Position numbers and translations under genes: made by a program. Under the pieces are notes generated by a model. The model was not told where the DNA came from, made no database searches, and saw only the letters and a list, made by a program, of their open reading frames with translations. Positions 38,672 through 48,817 of a stretch of DNA of 64,000 bases are shown piece after piece (position 1 is the stretch's first letter; each line of letters opens with the position of its first letter). The stretch comes from Paraburkholderia sprentiae WSM5005 (lineage in GTDB: Bacteria > Pseudomonadota > Gammaproteobacteria > Burkholderiales > Burkholderiaceae), in the NCBI RefSeq assembly GCF_001865575.2, contig NZ_CP017562.2, positions 2,170,001-2,234,000 of the forward strand, read 5' to 3'.

Positions 38672-39325
38672 ATGAAGCAAGCGCTTCTTGCCATCTCGCT
38701 CCTGTTACTCCTAGGTGCCGGAGGATGCGCGCAGCCCACGGCGGTCGGCGTCCCGTCGCACTCGTTGGCGAATGCATCGCTGGCTGTATGCCCTAATTTG
38801 AGCGGCAAGTATTCGGGCGCCGGTCAGATGGTGCGCGGGGATCCGACCCAGCAGATCGGCACGAGACTGCCGATCGATTTAGCATTGCCTGTTGGCGACG
38901 TAGATGCATGGAGAGCAATGGTCCGCCAATACAGGACGGACGATCACCACATCGTCACGCCTCCCGACTACGCCACGCTGATACCGTCGGGCGACAATCA
39001 GTACGTCGTCGCTACTTTCTACGGCGACGTGAAGATCGGCGAATTTCGGACGGGCTTCATGAAAGCGCAGCGTGTCACATGCGAAAGCGGTGTAATGCAT
39101 CTTACTTTCGAACCGGAAGAAGTGCGGTCCGACTATGGACCGAATCACGTGACGACAGAAGATACTTTGTGGATCGATGCCAACGGTGATCTGGTCTTCC
39201 GGCGCGACATGAAGGTCGAATATCACGCGCTGCTGTTCCACCTGCCCATGGGAACCGGTCACTTCTTCGAAGAATACCGTTTTTCGCGCATCGAGCTTGC
39301 AATGCGGCCGGCGCCGTTGCGATGA
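38672..39325 (+). CDS. Predicted lipoprotein of unknown function
   Basis: 217 residues. A lipoprotein signal peptide with lipobox LGAGGC places the lipidated Cys at residue 19. The mature part contains a likely beta-rich domain (LSGKYSGAGQMVRGDP, VATFYGDVKIGEF). No named family is recognised. It lies at the right end of the accessory segment. Confidence 0.7.
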   Translation: MKQALLAISLLLLLGAGGCAQPTAVGVPSHSLANASLAVCPNLSGKYSGAGQMVRGDPTQQIGTRLPIDLALPVGDVDAWRAMVRQYRTDDHHIVTPPDYATLIPSGDNQYVVATFYGDVKIGEFRTGFMKAQRVTCESGVMHLTFEPEEVRSDYGPNHVTTEDTLWIDANGDLVFRRDMKVEYHALLFHLPMGTGHFFEEYRFSRIELAMRPAPLR

Positions 39326-39460
39326 TCACATCATCTGTTTCTCGAGGTATCCGGGGCATCAGCGGCGTATTCGCTCGGCATCGCTTGCTCGCGGCGGCGA
39401 CGCCGCGCGCGAACATGCTGCTATGGCAGCACCCCACAACAGCTCATTCGCCCGCTTCGC

Positions 39461-40573
39461 TCAGTGCGACTCAATCGAGCCGTCGCTGTGCGGATACGTG
39501 ACGATGCCCCACGCGAGCGGCAACTCGCCGATCTGCTTGAGCGGCTGATAGCTGTTCGCGTCGAGCACATAGACCGCGTCGGAGCGCCCGCACGCGACCA
39601 TCAGCTTCGAGCCGTCCGGCGTGAAGCTGAAATGCCAGCAACGCTGACCGACCGGCACATCGGTGACATGTTCGTACGTGTGGCCGTCGAACACCTGCAC
39701 CACCTTGTCGCGCGCGGCCGCCACGAAGAGCCGCCGACCGTTCGGGCCGAACGCGACGCCATAGGGCCCGAGTTTGGTGTCGACGGTCTTGACGACGTCG
39801 AACGTATGCGCGTCGATCACGACGAACTTGCTGAGCGACTCCAGCGTGACCACATAGTATTTGCCGTCGGGCGACAGCCGGATGCCGCGCGGCCGGCCGC
39901 CCGCCGCGAGCTTCACGGTTCGGATCGGCGCGCCGGTGCGAGCGTGATAGATCGACACCGTGTCGTCGCCTTCGTTGGTGACGAGCATCATCTGGCCGTC
40001 GCGCGAAAATTCAATGCCTTCGGTTTCGTGGCCGCTCGTGACCGAGCGGATCACACGCCAGTTTTTCATATCGATGATCGCGATTTCCGCGGGCGGCTTG
40101 TTCGCGTCGTCGTCGTCCGCGCCGGGCTTGCCGCCCGCGTTCGCGTCGGGCTTGCCCTCGGGTTTGCCTGCCGGTTTGGCTCCCGGCGGGCCGCTCTCCT
40201 CGCCGGGCTCGTAGGTCACGTACGCGTAGCCGTTGCGCACCCGCACGAATTCAGGGTTTTTGCCGATCTTCACGCGCTGCACGACCTTGCCCGTGGCCGT
40301 GTCGATCACCGCGAGATCGTTCGTGTTCTTGTTCGCGACCAGCAGGCGCGTGCCGTCGGCGTTCAGGCTCAGGCCGCGCGGGCCGTCCGCGCCGACCGGA
40401 AAGGTCTGCGCCAGCGTCATCTGGTCGATATCGATCACGCCGACGCCGGCCTTCTCGCTCGTCACGTAGGCGAGCGGCGCGCTCGCGGCATGCGCGGCGC
40501 TCGCCAGCATGAACGCGCAGGCCAGCGCGAGGGAACGGCGTGGCGGTCGGGGGAAAGTCCGTGTCTCCAGCAT
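39461..40573 (-). CDS. YVTN-type beta-propeller protein associated with PQQ-dependent catabolism
   Basis: 370 residues with a signal peptide ending AHAAS. Repeated propeller blades are visible: GPRGLSLNADGTRLLVANKN, then GIEFSRDGQMMLVTNEGDD, GIRLSPDGKYYVVTLES, GVAFGPNGRRLFVAAARD and HFSFTPDGSKLMVACGRS. Proteins of this subfamily are encoded beside PQQ alcohol oxidation genes; their exact role is unknown. An unusual low-complexity insert of Pro/Gly/Lys/Asp, about 35 residues (GPPGAKPAGKPEGKPD onward), interrupts the second or third blade. Confidence 0.85.
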   Translation of the reverse strand: MLETRTFPRPPRRSLALACAFMLASAAHAASAPLAYVTSEKAGVGVIDIDQMTLAQTFPVGADGPRGLSLNADGTRLLVANKNTNDLAVIDTATGKVVQRVKIGKNPEFVRVRNGYAYVTYEPGEESGPPGAKPAGKPEGKPDANAGGKPGADDDDANKPPAEIAIIDMKNWRVIRSVTSGHETEGIEFSRDGQMMLVTNEGDDTVSIYHARTGAPIRTVKLAAGGRPRGIRLSPDGKYYVVTLESLSKFVVIDAHTFDVVKTVDTKLGPYGVAFGPNGRRLFVAAARDKVVQVFDGHTYEHVTDVPVGQRCWHFSFTPDGSKLMVACGRSDAVYVLDANSYQPLKQIGELPLAWGIVTYPHSDGSIESH

Positions 40574-40649
40574 CGTGGTACTCCGGGTTGAAATCGCGGC
40601 GCCGCGATGGTTCGCGTCATCGTTTCAAGGTAGCCCACCGGGCGATTGT

Positions 40650-40678
40650 TTGACAACGCGAATCGGACGGGAGATTTT
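40650..40678 (+). promoter_or_regulatory. Promoter candidate for tonB-exbB-exbD
   Basis: A perfect -35 TTGACA is followed after 17 bases by GATTTT, a poor -10. An inverted repeat, CGGGA-N5-TCCCG, overlaps the -10 region and could be an operator. The region lies between the divergent beta-propeller and tonB genes. Confidence 0.3.
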
Positions 40679-40752
40679 CCCGAATTGCTTCGCGCCGGCC
40701 ATTGGGGTTTGAAAAGCAGGGGCTGCGGGGGACAATGAGCGCGGAGGTGACG

Positions 40753-41517
40753 ATGAAGCTGCAAGTTGCCATGGGGAACCCAGAAAGTTCTACGCATCGC
40801 GCGGCCGATTACCGCGGCGTGGCCATCGTGCTGGGCGCCGTGATCGTCGCGCATCTGGTGCTGCTCGCCATCGCGTTGAGCGCGCGCAACAGCATCGTCG
40901 AGCGTCAGGTCGAGCCGCGCACGATCACCGCGTTGCTGCTGAGCCCCGAACCCTCCCCGCCCGTTGTTTCGCCTGCCGCGCCGCCCACACGCGCCGCTGT
41001 CGTTCCGCCTGCGCCCACGCCGCCCGTCACGCGCCCCGCCGCGCGCGTCAAACCGGTGCCACAGCCGCGCGCGCAGGTGCCGCGCAGTGTTGAAACGCCG
41101 CGGCCCAAGCCGTCCGCGTCGCGCGAAAGCAGCGCGCAGCCCGTCACGCAAACCGCCGTGCCCGAGACGGCAGCGGCCGCCGCGCCATCGGCGGCGTCGG
41201 CTCCCGCCGCCCATCCGGCGGTGCGCGCATCGAGCGAGCCGCGCAACGTGTCGCATGTCGACTGCTCGATTCCGAAGCCCGACTATCCCGACATCTCGAA
41301 GCGGCGCGGCGAGCATGGCACCGCCATCGTGCGTTTCGTCGTCGGGCTGAGCGGGCATATCGAAACGGCGCAGCTACAAACCAGCAGCGGCTCCGCGCGG
41401 CTCGACGACGCGGCGCTCGCCGCCGTCCATGCGGGCGCCTGCCAGCCGTACACCGAAAACGGCACGCCGCTGCGCGCGGCGTACTCGCAGTCGTTCGTGT
41501 TCGGACTGACCGAGTGA
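40753..41517 (+). CDS. tonB: Energy transducer TonB
   Basis: 254 residues. A single membrane anchor (VAIVLGAVIVAHLVLLAIAL), a Pro/Ala-rich periplasmic spacer (PPTRAAVVPPAPTPPVTRPA), and a C-terminal TonB domain starting CSIPKPDYPDISKRRGEHGT. Start chosen for the GGAGGTGACG ribosome site. With ExbB and ExbD it powers outer-membrane receptors such as the one at 31627. Confidence 0.9.
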   Translation: MKLQVAMGNPESSTHRAADYRGVAIVLGAVIVAHLVLLAIALSARNSIVERQVEPRTITALLLSPEPSPPVVSPAAPPTRAAVVPPAPTPPVTRPAARVKPVPQPRAQVPRSVETPRPKPSASRESSAQPVTQTAVPETAAAAAPSAASAPAAHPAVRASSEPRNVSHVDCSIPKPDYPDISKRRGEHGTAIVRFVVGLSGHIETAQLQTSSGSARLDDAALAAVHAGACQPYTENGTPLRAAYSQSFVFGLTE

Positions 41518-41562
41518 GCGAACCGCGAACCAGATCAGGGACATTAAACGAAGGGACTCGCC

Positions 41563-42333
41563 ATGCAACATTACGGACTCGCAAACGTCTGGGATTCAGG
41601 TGATATCGTCACGCGCGGCATTCTGAGCGTGCTCGTGATCATGTCGGTGCTGTCGTGGACGGTGATCATCGTGAAGCTGTGGCAGTTGATCCGCCTCAGG
41701 CGCGTGACCCGCCACAGCGACGCGCGCTTCTGGAGCGCAGACCGCTTCGACGATGGGCTGCGCAGTCTCGGCCACCCGGACTCGAGCGCGCACGACAACC
41801 CGCTGCTCGCGCTCGCGCTGGCGGGCCATGAAGCCGCGACGCACCATCGGCAAACGCAGCAGCATCTGCACGACCGCATCGACGTGTCCGACTGGATCAC
41901 CCGGCGTTTGCAGGACACGATGGAGGAGACGGTCGCGCGCCTGCAAAGCGGCCTCGCGATCCTCGCGTCGATCGGCAGCACCGCGCCTTTCGTCGGGCTG
42001 TTCGGCACCGTATGGGGCATCTACCACGCGCTGATCGTGATCGGCGAGACCGGTCAGACGTCGATCGATCATGTCGCCGGTCCGGTCGGCGAGTCGCTGA
42101 TCATGACGGCGTTCGGGCTCTTCGTCGCGATTCCGGCCGTCCTCGGCTACAACGGTCTGACGCGCGCGAACCGCTCGATCGTCGCGCGTCTGAAGCGTTT
42201 CGCGCACGGCTTGCATGCGTATTTCGTGACCGGCTCGCAATTGCCGTCGAGCGCCGGGCCGCAGATGCGCGTGGTGCCGGGCGGCACCAACGCAACGAAC
42301 CCCACCCGAGACGGAGACCTCGAATGGCAATGA
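41563..42333 (+). CDS. exbB: ExbB/TolQ-family proton channel subunit
   Basis: 256 residues with three membrane helices (GILSVLVIMSVLSWTVIIV; ASIGSTAPFVGLFGTVWGIY; LIMTAFGLFVAIPAVLGYN). The GLFGTVWGI segment and the polar Thr/Ser of the third helix mark MotA/TolQ/ExbB channels. It overlaps exbD by 10 bases. Confidence 0.92.
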   Translation: MQHYGLANVWDSGDIVTRGILSVLVIMSVLSWTVIIVKLWQLIRLRRVTRHSDARFWSADRFDDGLRSLGHPDSSAHDNPLLALALAGHEAATHHRQTQQHLHDRIDVSDWITRRLQDTMEETVARLQSGLAILASIGSTAPFVGLFGTVWGIYHALIVIGETGQTSIDHVAGPVGESLIMTAFGLFVAIPAVLGYNGLTRANRSIVARLKRFAHGLHAYFVTGSQLPSSAGPQMRVVPGGTNATNPTRDGDLEWQ

Positions 42334-42746
42334 GCCCTTTCTCCGACGACGACGATCAAGGTCTGATGAACGAGATCAACATGACGCCGCTCGTCGACGT
42401 GATGCTGGTTCTGCTGATCATTTTTCTCGTCACCATTCCGGCCTTGCAACACGCGGTCAGGGTCGATCTGCCGCACGCGAGCAGCCAGCCGGAGGCGGTC
42501 AAGCCCGCGCACGTGGACGTCGCGGTGCAGGCGGACGGCACGCTGCTGTGGGACGGCCAGCCCGTGACCGACGACGGCTTGCGCGCGCGCATCGCGCAGG
42601 CCGCGCTCGCGACCCCGCAGCCGGAGCTGCATTTGCGCGCCGATCGCAAGGTGCCGTACGAGCAGGTTGCGATCGTGATGTCGGCGGCGCAGCGCGGCGG
42701 GCTGACGAAGATGGGTTTCGTGACCGATCCGCAGTTGGGCAAATGA
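42324..42746 (+). CDS. exbD: ExbD/TolR-family biopolymer transport protein
   Basis: 140 residues. One N-terminal membrane helix with the proton-relay Asp in MTPLVDVMLVLLIIFLV and a periplasmic domain ending EQVAIVMSAAQRGGLTKMGF. It begins inside exbB, completing the tonB-exbB-exbD operon. Confidence 0.93.
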   Translation: MAMSPFSDDDDQGLMNEINMTPLVDVMLVLLIIFLVTIPALQHAVRVDLPHASSQPEAVKPAHVDVAVQADGTLLWDGQPVTDDGLRARIAQAALATPQPELHLRADRKVPYEQVAIVMSAAQRGGLTKMGFVTDPQLGK

Positions 42747-42895
42747 CGCAGCGCGGGGGAGTGCGAGTTCCGGCGCACGCCGGTACATAAGGTCCGCTTA
42801 CCGGCGGCGAAAGAATCTCTGAATTTGAATCGGCGAGCGGCTCGGCTATCGTGGTGCGGGTCTGAACGGCACACCACCCTCGCGAGGACCGCACG

Positions 42896-43714
42896 ATGCA
42901 AGCCCTCATCTTCGACGTCGACGGCACGCTCGCCGACACCGAGACCGCTCACCTGCACGCATTCAATGCCGCGTTTGCCGAAGCGGGCCTCGACTGGTCC
43001 TGGGACGAGGCGCTCTATGCGGGTCTTCTGAAAGTGGCGGGCGGCAAGGAGCGTCTGCTCCATTACTGGCGCACGGTCGAGTGCGAAGAAGCCGGGGGCG
43101 CGCGGGTGCGAGAGGCCGTCGACGCGCTGCACGCGCTGAAGACGCGCCACTACACCGAGCGGATGCGCGAGCGCGGCGTGCCGCTGCGACCCGGCATCGC
43201 GCGTCTGATCGACGAAGCGAACGAGGCCGGCTTGCGCGTGGCAATCGCGACGACCACGACGCCCGCCAACCTCGACGCGCTGCTGCACGCGCATTTCGGC
43301 GCGAGCTGGCGCCATCGCTTCGCGGCAATCGGCGACGCCGGCACCACGCCGGCGAAAAAGCCCGCTCCCGACGTCTATCGCCACGTGCTCGAACAGCTGG
43401 GCTTGCAGCCCGCTGCATGCCTCGCCTTCGAAGACTCGCGCAACGGCCTGCTGGCGGCGCGCGCCGCGCATGTGCCCGTCGTCGTCACGCCGAGCGCGTT
43501 TACCGCGCGTGAGGACTTCGATGGCGCGCTGGCCGTGCTGCCTCATCTCGGCGATCCGCACGCGCCGATTGTTTCGATGGTGCGCGGCGAATGGCATCGC
43601 TGGGTGGATCTCGCCACACTGCGCCGCTGGCATGACGACGCCGCGCGCGGTCCCGATACGGCCGCGCGCGGCGCACCGGACGCGGGCCAGGCGAGCGCGA
43701 CCGGGAGCGTGTGA
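42896..43714 (+). CDS. cbbY: CbbY-type HAD phosphatase
   Basis: 272 residues. HAD motif [12 protein letters not shown] has the nucleophile and acid Asp at residues 7 and 9; motif [10 protein letters not shown]; motif [14 protein letters not shown] and [11 protein letters not shown]. CbbY dephosphorylates xylulose 1,5-bisphosphate, an inhibitor formed by RuBisCO, and works with the CbbX activase. It lies 29 kb from the cbb operon, followed at once by cbbZ (TGATG overlap). Confidence 0.88.
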   Translation: MQALIFDVDGTLADTETAHLHAFNAAFAEAGLDWSWDEALYAGLLKVAGGKERLLHYWRTVECEEAGGARVREAVDALHALKTRHYTERMRERGVPLRPGIARLIDEANEAGLRVAIATTTTPANLDALLHAHFGASWRHRFAAIGDAGTTPAKKPAPDVYRHVLEQLGLQPAACLAFEDSRNGLLAARAAHVPVVVTPSAFTAREDFDGALAVLPHLGDPHAPIVSMVRGEWHRWVDLATLRRWHDDAARGPDTAARGAPDAGQASATGSV

Positions 43715-44418
43715 TGGCGATAAACCGCGATTGCCGCGCAGTCCTGATCGATCTGGACGGCACGATGGTCGATACCGCGCCGGACATCGTCGCGGCCGCC
43801 GGCTTGATGCTGAAAGACTTCGGCGCCGCGCCGCTGCCGTATGACATGGTGACCGGCTTCATCGGCAACGGCGTACGCAGGCTCGTGCGCCGCTCACTGG
43901 ACGCGGCGGGCCTCGGCGAGCACGTCGAGCTGGAGCACGCGCAGGCCGTGTTCGAGCGGCACTACGCGATGACCAACGCGAAGCTCGGTCGGGTTTTTCC
44001 TGGCGTGATGGCCGGCTTGCACGCATTGCGGCAGCACGGATACCGCTGCGCGTGCGTGACCAACAAGCCGCAAACGCTGGCGGCAGCGCTGCTCGAGAAA
44101 ACGGCGCTTGCCGCATATCTGGACGTGCTGGTCGCGGGCGACACCGTGGCGAGCATGAAGCCGTCGCCCGAGCCGCTTTGGCACGCGTGCCGGCTGCTCG
44201 ACGTCGAGCCCGCCCGTAGCGCGCTGGTCGGCGATTCATCGGTCGATGTGGCGGCGGCGCGCGCGGCCGGTCTGCCGGTCTTTATCGTCAGCTACGGCTA
44301 TGGCGGCGCGAGCGGCGCGGAGATGCCGCGTGGCGACGCACTGATCGATTCGTTCGAGGCCTTGCCGGCGATTCTGGCGCAAGCGCGACCGGCATGGCGC
44401 GTTGATTCAAGCCGCTAA
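43714..44418 (+). CDS. cbbZ: Phosphoglycolate phosphatase
   Basis: 234 residues. HAD motif [15 protein letters not shown], motif II CVTNKP, motif [16 protein letters not shown] and [17 protein letters not shown]. It removes 2-phosphoglycolate made by RuBisCO oxygenation. The ATG overlaps the cbbY stop (TGATG). A GTG one codon earlier is possible. A housekeeping gph may exist elsewhere, so the CbbZ name rests on the pairing with cbbY. Confidence 0.88.
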   Translation: MAINRDCRAVLIDLDGTMVDTAPDIVAAAGLMLKDFGAAPLPYDMVTGFIGNGVRRLVRRSLDAAGLGEHVELEHAQAVFERHYAMTNAKLGRVFPGVMAGLHALRQHGYRCACVTNKPQTLAAALLEKTALAAYLDVLVAGDTVASMKPSPEPLWHACRLLDVEPARSALVGDSSVDVAAARAAGLPVFIVSYGYGGASGAEMPRGDALIDSFEALPAILAQARPAWRVDSSR

Positions 44419-45077
44419 CTCGCCGATAACAACGCCGCGACCCGCTCCGACTTCGTCTGCACCGCGATGTCCTTCGCCGTCATCCCGCGGTTGTCCCTCA
44501 ACGACCGGTCCGCGCCGCGCGCGAGCAACAGTTGGGCGGTTTCCGCGCGATCGTATCCCGCCGCCCACATCAGCGCGGTCAGATCGTTCTTGTAGGCCCG
44601 GTTCACGTCGATGCCGGCATCGAGCAGCTCACTCACGACCTTCGCATGTCCCTGGCCCGCCGCGTATTCCATCGCGGTCTTGCCGACGCGATCCGTCGCG
44701 AGCGGATCGGCGCCATGCGCGAGCAGCAGCGCGACGATCTGATCGAAGCCGCCGTAGGCGGCGGCCATCAACGGCGTGTCGCCCGGCGCGTTCACATGCT
44801 GCACGTTCGCGCCGCGCTCGATCAGCGTGCGCGCCATCGCCGCGTCACCCTTCTTGCACGCGGTGACGAGCGCGGTGTCGCCGATGCGGTTCATCGCATC
44901 GACCGACGCGCCGCGCTGCAACGCCGCGACGACCGACTGTTGATCGTCGTCCTTGGCGGCCGCGAGCAGTTGGCGGTTGATTTCCCCCTGATCCTGCGCG
45001 AGCGCCGGCACGCACGCGCCGGCTGCGGCGGCGAGCACAACGGCGGCCGCGAGCGGCCGGGCGAACACGTCTCTCAT
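44415..45077 (-). CDS. Exported ankyrin-repeat protein
   Basis: 220 residues with a signal peptide ([15 protein letters not shown]) and about five ankyrin repeats, e.g. [40 protein letters not shown] and [20 protein letters not shown]. Start chosen for the GGGGGA site. Periplasmic ankyrin proteins are found beside catalases or PQQ dehydrogenases and may protect or assemble partners. It lies 16 bases after the diheme cytochrome gene. It overlaps cbbZ convergently by 4 bases. Confidence 0.87.
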   Translation of the reverse strand: MRDVFARPLAAAVVLAAAAGACVPALAQDQGEINRQLLAAAKDDDQQSVVAALQRGASVDAMNRIGDTALVTACKKGDAAMARTLIERGANVQHVNAPGDTPLMAAAYGGFDQIVALLLAHGADPLATDRVGKTAMEYAAGQGHAKVVSELLDAGIDVNRAYKNDLTALMWAAGYDRAETAQLLLARGADRSLRDNRGMTAKDIAVQTKSERVAALLSAS

Positions 45078-45093
45078 GGTGTCGTCCCCCGTG

Positions 45094-45714
45094 CTACTGA
45101 AGGTTGTTGACATAGGCGGCCAGATGATGGATGTCGTCGTCGGTCAGATTGCGCGTCACGCTGGTCATGTTGCCCGCATCGTTGGTGCGCGTGTGCGAGC
45201 GAAAGTCCTGCAATTGCTTGACGATGTACTGATAGTGCTGACCGGCCACGCGCGGAATCTCGTTCTGCCCGGAAAAGCCGCCCAGGTGGCACATCGTGCA
45301 CAGCACCTCGGCCGCCTTCTTGCGACCCGCTTCGATGCTCGCGCCATCCGCGTTGAACGGCACCGATACGGGCTTTTGCGCGGCGAAGTAATCGGCGAGG
45401 TCCTGCATGTCCTCGCTCGACAGGTTCGCCGCCATCGGCGACATGCGCGGATCGCTGCGCCGCCCCTGCTTGAAGTCCTTCAGTTCCAGGTACAGATAGC
45501 GCGCGGTTTGCCCGGCCAGAATCGGATAGTCCGGACTGGTCGAATTGCCCATCGGCCCGTGACAGGCCACGCACACCTGCGCTTTCGCCTTGCCCGCCTC
45601 GGTGTCGGCGCGCGCGCCCGACGGCAGCGATGCGGCGATCAGCTCGCCGCATAGCAGCGCCACCCATGCGGCGCGCGCCACCGCCGGCGCGCCCGTCCGC
45701 GCCGGCCGCCTCAT
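45094..45714 (-). CDS. Diheme cytochrome c (c4-like), probable electron acceptor of the PQQ dehydrogenase
   Basis: 206 residues with a signal peptide ending ARA. Two heme sites: CVACH at residues 48-52 and CTMCH at 139-143, each followed by conserved c4-type segments ([17 protein letters not shown] and [18 protein letters not shown]) with distal Met candidates. It overlaps the upstream PQQ dehydrogenase stop by ATGA, so the pair is translated together. Confidence 0.92.
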   Translation of the reverse strand: MRRPARTGAPAVARAAWVALLCGELIAASLPSGARADTEAGKAKAQVCVACHGPMGNSTSPDYPILAGQTARYLYLELKDFKQGRRSDPRMSPMAANLSSEDMQDLADYFAAQKPVSVPFNADGASIEAGRKKAAEVLCTMCHLGGFSGQNEIPRVAGQHYQYIVKQLQDFRSHTRTNDAGNMTSVTRNLTDDDIHHLAAYVNNLQ

Positions 45715-47444
45715 GGCACCGCGAACACGACGACGCTGTTGCCGCGCTTGAAGTCGATCTGCGTATTGCCGCCCGCCGCGACCGCGATGTACTGCTTGCC
45801 GTTCACCGTGTACGACACGGCTGGCGCGTTGACGCCTGCGCCGCACTGAAACTCCCACAGCTTCTTGCCGCTGGCGGCATCGAACGCGCGGAACAGACCG
45901 TTGCCCTCGCCGTTGAACACGAGACCGCCCGCCGTCGCGAGCACGCCGCCGATGAGCGGTTGGTCGGTCTTGTAATCCCATGCGATCTTGCCGGTGTCGA
46001 CGTTCACGGCCGACAGCTTGCCCCATTGCTGCTCGTTCGCTATGACCTTGAACGCACCGCCGAGCCACAGCTTGCTGCCGCCCGGATAGGCGGCTTCCTC
46101 GACCTGGTACGTCATCGGCTGATGCAGGTTGGCCGCGTAGACGAGGCGCGTGTGCGGATCGAACGCGATCGGCGACCACTCGACGCCGCCGTTCGCGCCG
46201 GGCAGCATGCGCGCGCCGGCCGCGGTCGGCAAGGTCCACATGTTCTCCTGCGGAATCATCGCCTGCGAGAAGCGGATCAGCCGGCCGGTCGCGCGGTCAT
46301 GCACGTACACGTGACCGGTCTTGCCCGCATGCACGATGCCGGGGATCATCTTGCCGTCGTTGTCGCGCACGTCGATCAGGATCGGCGGGCTCACCGCGTC
46401 GAGGTCCCACACATCGTGCGGCACGTACTGGTAGTGCCATTTGTACTTGCCGGTGTCGAGATCGATCGCGACGAGCGAATCCGTATAGAGGTTGTCTCCC
46501 GGCCGGACCGCGCCATACAGGTCCGGCGACGGATTGCCGACCACGAAGTACACGGTATGCGTCTGCCGGTCGATTGCCGGCGTCATCCAGACACCGCCGC
46601 CGAGCGTCTTGTAGAAGTCGCCGCCCTTGTCGGCCAGCTGCTTTTTCTCCGCGTCGATGTCGCGCTTCTCGTCGCGGCCGGTCGCGTCTTTGGTGGCCCA
46701 CACGCCTTCCTGGCCGCTGTCCGGAATCGTGTAGAAGGTCCACAGCAACTGGCCGGAATTCGCGTCGTACGCCTTCACGAAGCCGCGAATACCGTACTCG
46801 CCGCCGTTCGTGCCGATCAGCACCTTGCCGTCGACGACCGTCGGCGCCATCGTTTCCGAGTAGCCCTCGTCGGGATCGGCGATCTGGCTTTGCCACAACA
46901 CGTTGCCGGTTTTGGCGTCGAGCGCGACGAGCTTGGAGTCGAGCGTGCCCATATAGAGCCGGTCGCCCGAGATCGCGACGCCGCGATTGTTGGGCCCGCA
47001 ACAGAACGTCGTGACGGGACCCATCTTGTGCTTGTAATGCCAGTACTCCTTGCCCGTCGTCGCATCGATCGCGTACACGTGATTGAACGACGTGGTCAGG
47101 AACATCACGCCGTTCGACACGATCGGCGCCGTTTCCATCGACTCGCTGACGGCCGTCTGGAAGATGAACACCGGTTTGAGCTTCGCGACGTTCGTCCGGT
47201 TGATCTGCGAGCCGGGATAAAAGCGCGTCTGCGCGTACGAGCCGTTCGGATGCAGCCAGGCCGCCGTCGTGCCGCTCGCGCGATCGAGCTGTTCCTGGGT
47301 CACGGGCTGAAGCGTCGATGGCATCGGCGCTGCCGTAGTGGTCGAGCTGTTCTGAACTTCGTCGGCGGCGTGGGCCACGGGCAAGCCTAAGGCGATGGCG
47401 AGCAGCGGCAGGCCGACAATTCCTTGAATGCGGTTGAATGGCAT
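45711..47444 (-). CDS. PQQ-dependent alcohol dehydrogenase with lanthanide-type metal motif
   Basis: 577 residues with a signal peptide ending AHA. An eight-bladed quinoprotein propeller is shown by repeated W-motifs ([31 protein letters not shown]). The adjacent-Cys pair Cys148-Cys149 forms the disulfide ring of methanol/ethanol dehydrogenases. Metal ligands Glu216 (NGGEYGIRG), Asn304 (VGNPSPD) and Asp347 are in place. Asp349 makes the WDLD sequence, the extra Asp typical of lanthanide-dependent enzymes (XoxF, PedH). It oxidises alcohols in the periplasm and passes electrons to the adjacent cytochrome. The substrate cannot be fixed from sequence. Confidence 0.93.
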   Translation of the reverse strand: MPFNRIQGIVGLPLLAIALGLPVAHAADEVQNSSTTTAAPMPSTLQPVTQEQLDRASGTTAAWLHPNGSYAQTRFYPGSQINRTNVAKLKPVFIFQTAVSESMETAPIVSNGVMFLTTSFNHVYAIDATTGKEYWHYKHKMGPVTTFCCGPNNRGVAISGDRLYMGTLDSKLVALDAKTGNVLWQSQIADPDEGYSETMAPTVVDGKVLIGTNGGEYGIRGFVKAYDANSGQLLWTFYTIPDSGQEGVWATKDATGRDEKRDIDAEKKQLADKGGDFYKTLGGGVWMTPAIDRQTHTVYFVVGNPSPDLYGAVRPGDNLYTDSLVAIDLDTGKYKWHYQYVPHDVWDLDAVSPPILIDVRDNDGKMIPGIVHAGKTGHVYVHDRATGRLIRFSQAMIPQENMWTLPTAAGARMLPGANGGVEWSPIAFDPHTRLVYAANLHQPMTYQVEEAAYPGGSKLWLGGAFKVIANEQQWGKLSAVNVDTGKIAWDYKTDQPLIGGVLATAGGLVFNGEGNGLFRAFDAASGKKLWEFQCGAGVNAPAVSYTVNGKQYIAVAAGGNTQIDFKRGNSVVVFAVP

Positions 47445-47753
47445 CAGCGTCTCCTAGCTTTTTATCGTTCCTATGATTTGCAGCGCAGGAGTGCGACATG
47501 GATCCACGCGGACGACAGCGTGAAAGAGCACGATGGCGCAACCCTCGCAGACAACAAAAGCGTACGACTTCGAATCGTTGTTTGCTCTGTCAGGACGGGT
47601 CGGCTTCGCAGAGAGGGGAGAAGTGATGCACGGGTCCGCGGAAAACCGGCTCGTTTAAGGGTAGGCGATGTGTCGTGGATTTTCCAGGTTAAAACGTTAA
47701 GGAGTGGGAAGCGCGTGAGCTGGCGCTGCACTTCCCGCCGCGTATTGCTGTGA
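47445..47753 (-). promoter_or_regulatory. 309-base leader/promoter region of the PQQ dehydrogenase
   Basis: No gene seen. An AGGAGACGC ribosome site lies just before the dehydrogenase ATG. A TTAA-N4-TTAA palindrome is at 47689-47700. No sigma-54-like box and no clear -35/-10 pair were found. Confidence 0.4.
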
Positions 47754-48626
47754 TCAGAAGCGCCCGCCGCGCAAATCGGCACCCTTCTGATAATTCCGGT
47801 TGGTCTGTTCCGGGTTCCGGTTCACCAGCGCTCGCGCGTACAGCGGATGATGCAGGCTCCGCACTTCGTGCTCGATCCTGAAGCAGCGCTCCGCGGACGA
47901 CAGATCGACGAGGTCGGCGAACCGGTACTGGTGCGGCTCTTCTCCATAGACCAGGCCTTTCGCGTTGAGGCGCTCGAACGGCCTTGAAAAAGCAGCGGTG
48001 TAAATGGCGATGTGGTGGCCGTCGTATTCAGGAATGGGCTCGGCCGTTTCCGCATACAGCAGCTGCTGATGCGTGCCGACGTCGATCACCGCGCGGTGCA
48101 ATCCATGCTGCTCTTCGATGTCGACCGTCGCGTCGAAAATATCGCGGTAAAAGCGCGCGATAGGCAACGCGCTGCCGAGCGGCACATCCATCTTCACGAA
48201 CGCAATGCCCAGATCGATTTCCGACCAGGGGTCCGAAGTGGATCGACCCGTGGGATCCAGACACGCGTAGCGGTTGCCCCATGGACAGGTCACTTCGACA
48301 CTGCCTGCGCGCTCCGACCAGCCGAACGCGGTGCCGGCGAGCAGCGGCTCGACCGAGCGTAGACGCCTCACGAGCGCTTCACGCTCGCCTACCACGAGAC
48401 CGACACTGCCCCGCAGTCGCTGCGCTGCGCCGTGCGGCAAGTGAATCTGGGATCGGCCGATGTTGATCCACATGTTCTCGACACCGGTCATCATGAACGG
48501 ATCACGCGTGAGCCCGAGTCCGGTGACATAGAAGGCGGTGGCGAGCACCTGGTTGGGAATCTTCAGGTTGACGTGTTCGAGCAGGATCAGGTTGCCGGTA
48601 TCTTCGCTAGCGTAGGAGTGTTCCAT
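47754..48626 (-). CDS. VOC (glyoxalase/bleomycin-resistance) superfamily protein
   Basis: 290 residues from the ATG at 48626 (GAGG site 8 bases upstream). Two paired beta-alpha-beta modules are seen, LLEHVNLKIPNQVLATAFYV near the start and GHHIAIYTAAFSRPFERLNA near the end. VOC enzymes are metal-dependent lyases, dioxygenases or binding proteins; the substrate is unknown. It is transcribed towards the PQQ dehydrogenase gene. Confidence 0.75.
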   Translation of the reverse strand: MEHSYASEDTGNLILLEHVNLKIPNQVLATAFYVTGLGLTRDPFMMTGVENMWINIGRSQIHLPHGAAQRLRGSVGLVVGEREALVRRLRSVEPLLAGTAFGWSERAGSVEVTCPWGNRYACLDPTGRSTSDPWSEIDLGIAFVKMDVPLGSALPIARFYRDIFDATVDIEEQHGLHRAVIDVGTHQQLLYAETAEPIPEYDGHHIAIYTAAFSRPFERLNAKGLVYGEEPHQYRFADLVDLSSAERCFRIEHEVRSLHHPLYARALVNRNPEQTNRNYQKGADLRGGRF

Positions 48627-48817
48627 GTATTTGCCTCGTGCATGAGCCGCGAAACGCTGGGCCAATTATGCATCAGCCCATTGCCGGTTTTGCAGGCGAC
48701 CGGCGTTCAGCTCTGCGCCTGCCCTTTCGGCACCGCGACGAGCGTCGCGTCGCGGCAAGCCACAGCGCGAGCGTGCGCGGCGGAACGAAATTCGCATGAC
48801 CTGGGTATCTCCTCGCT

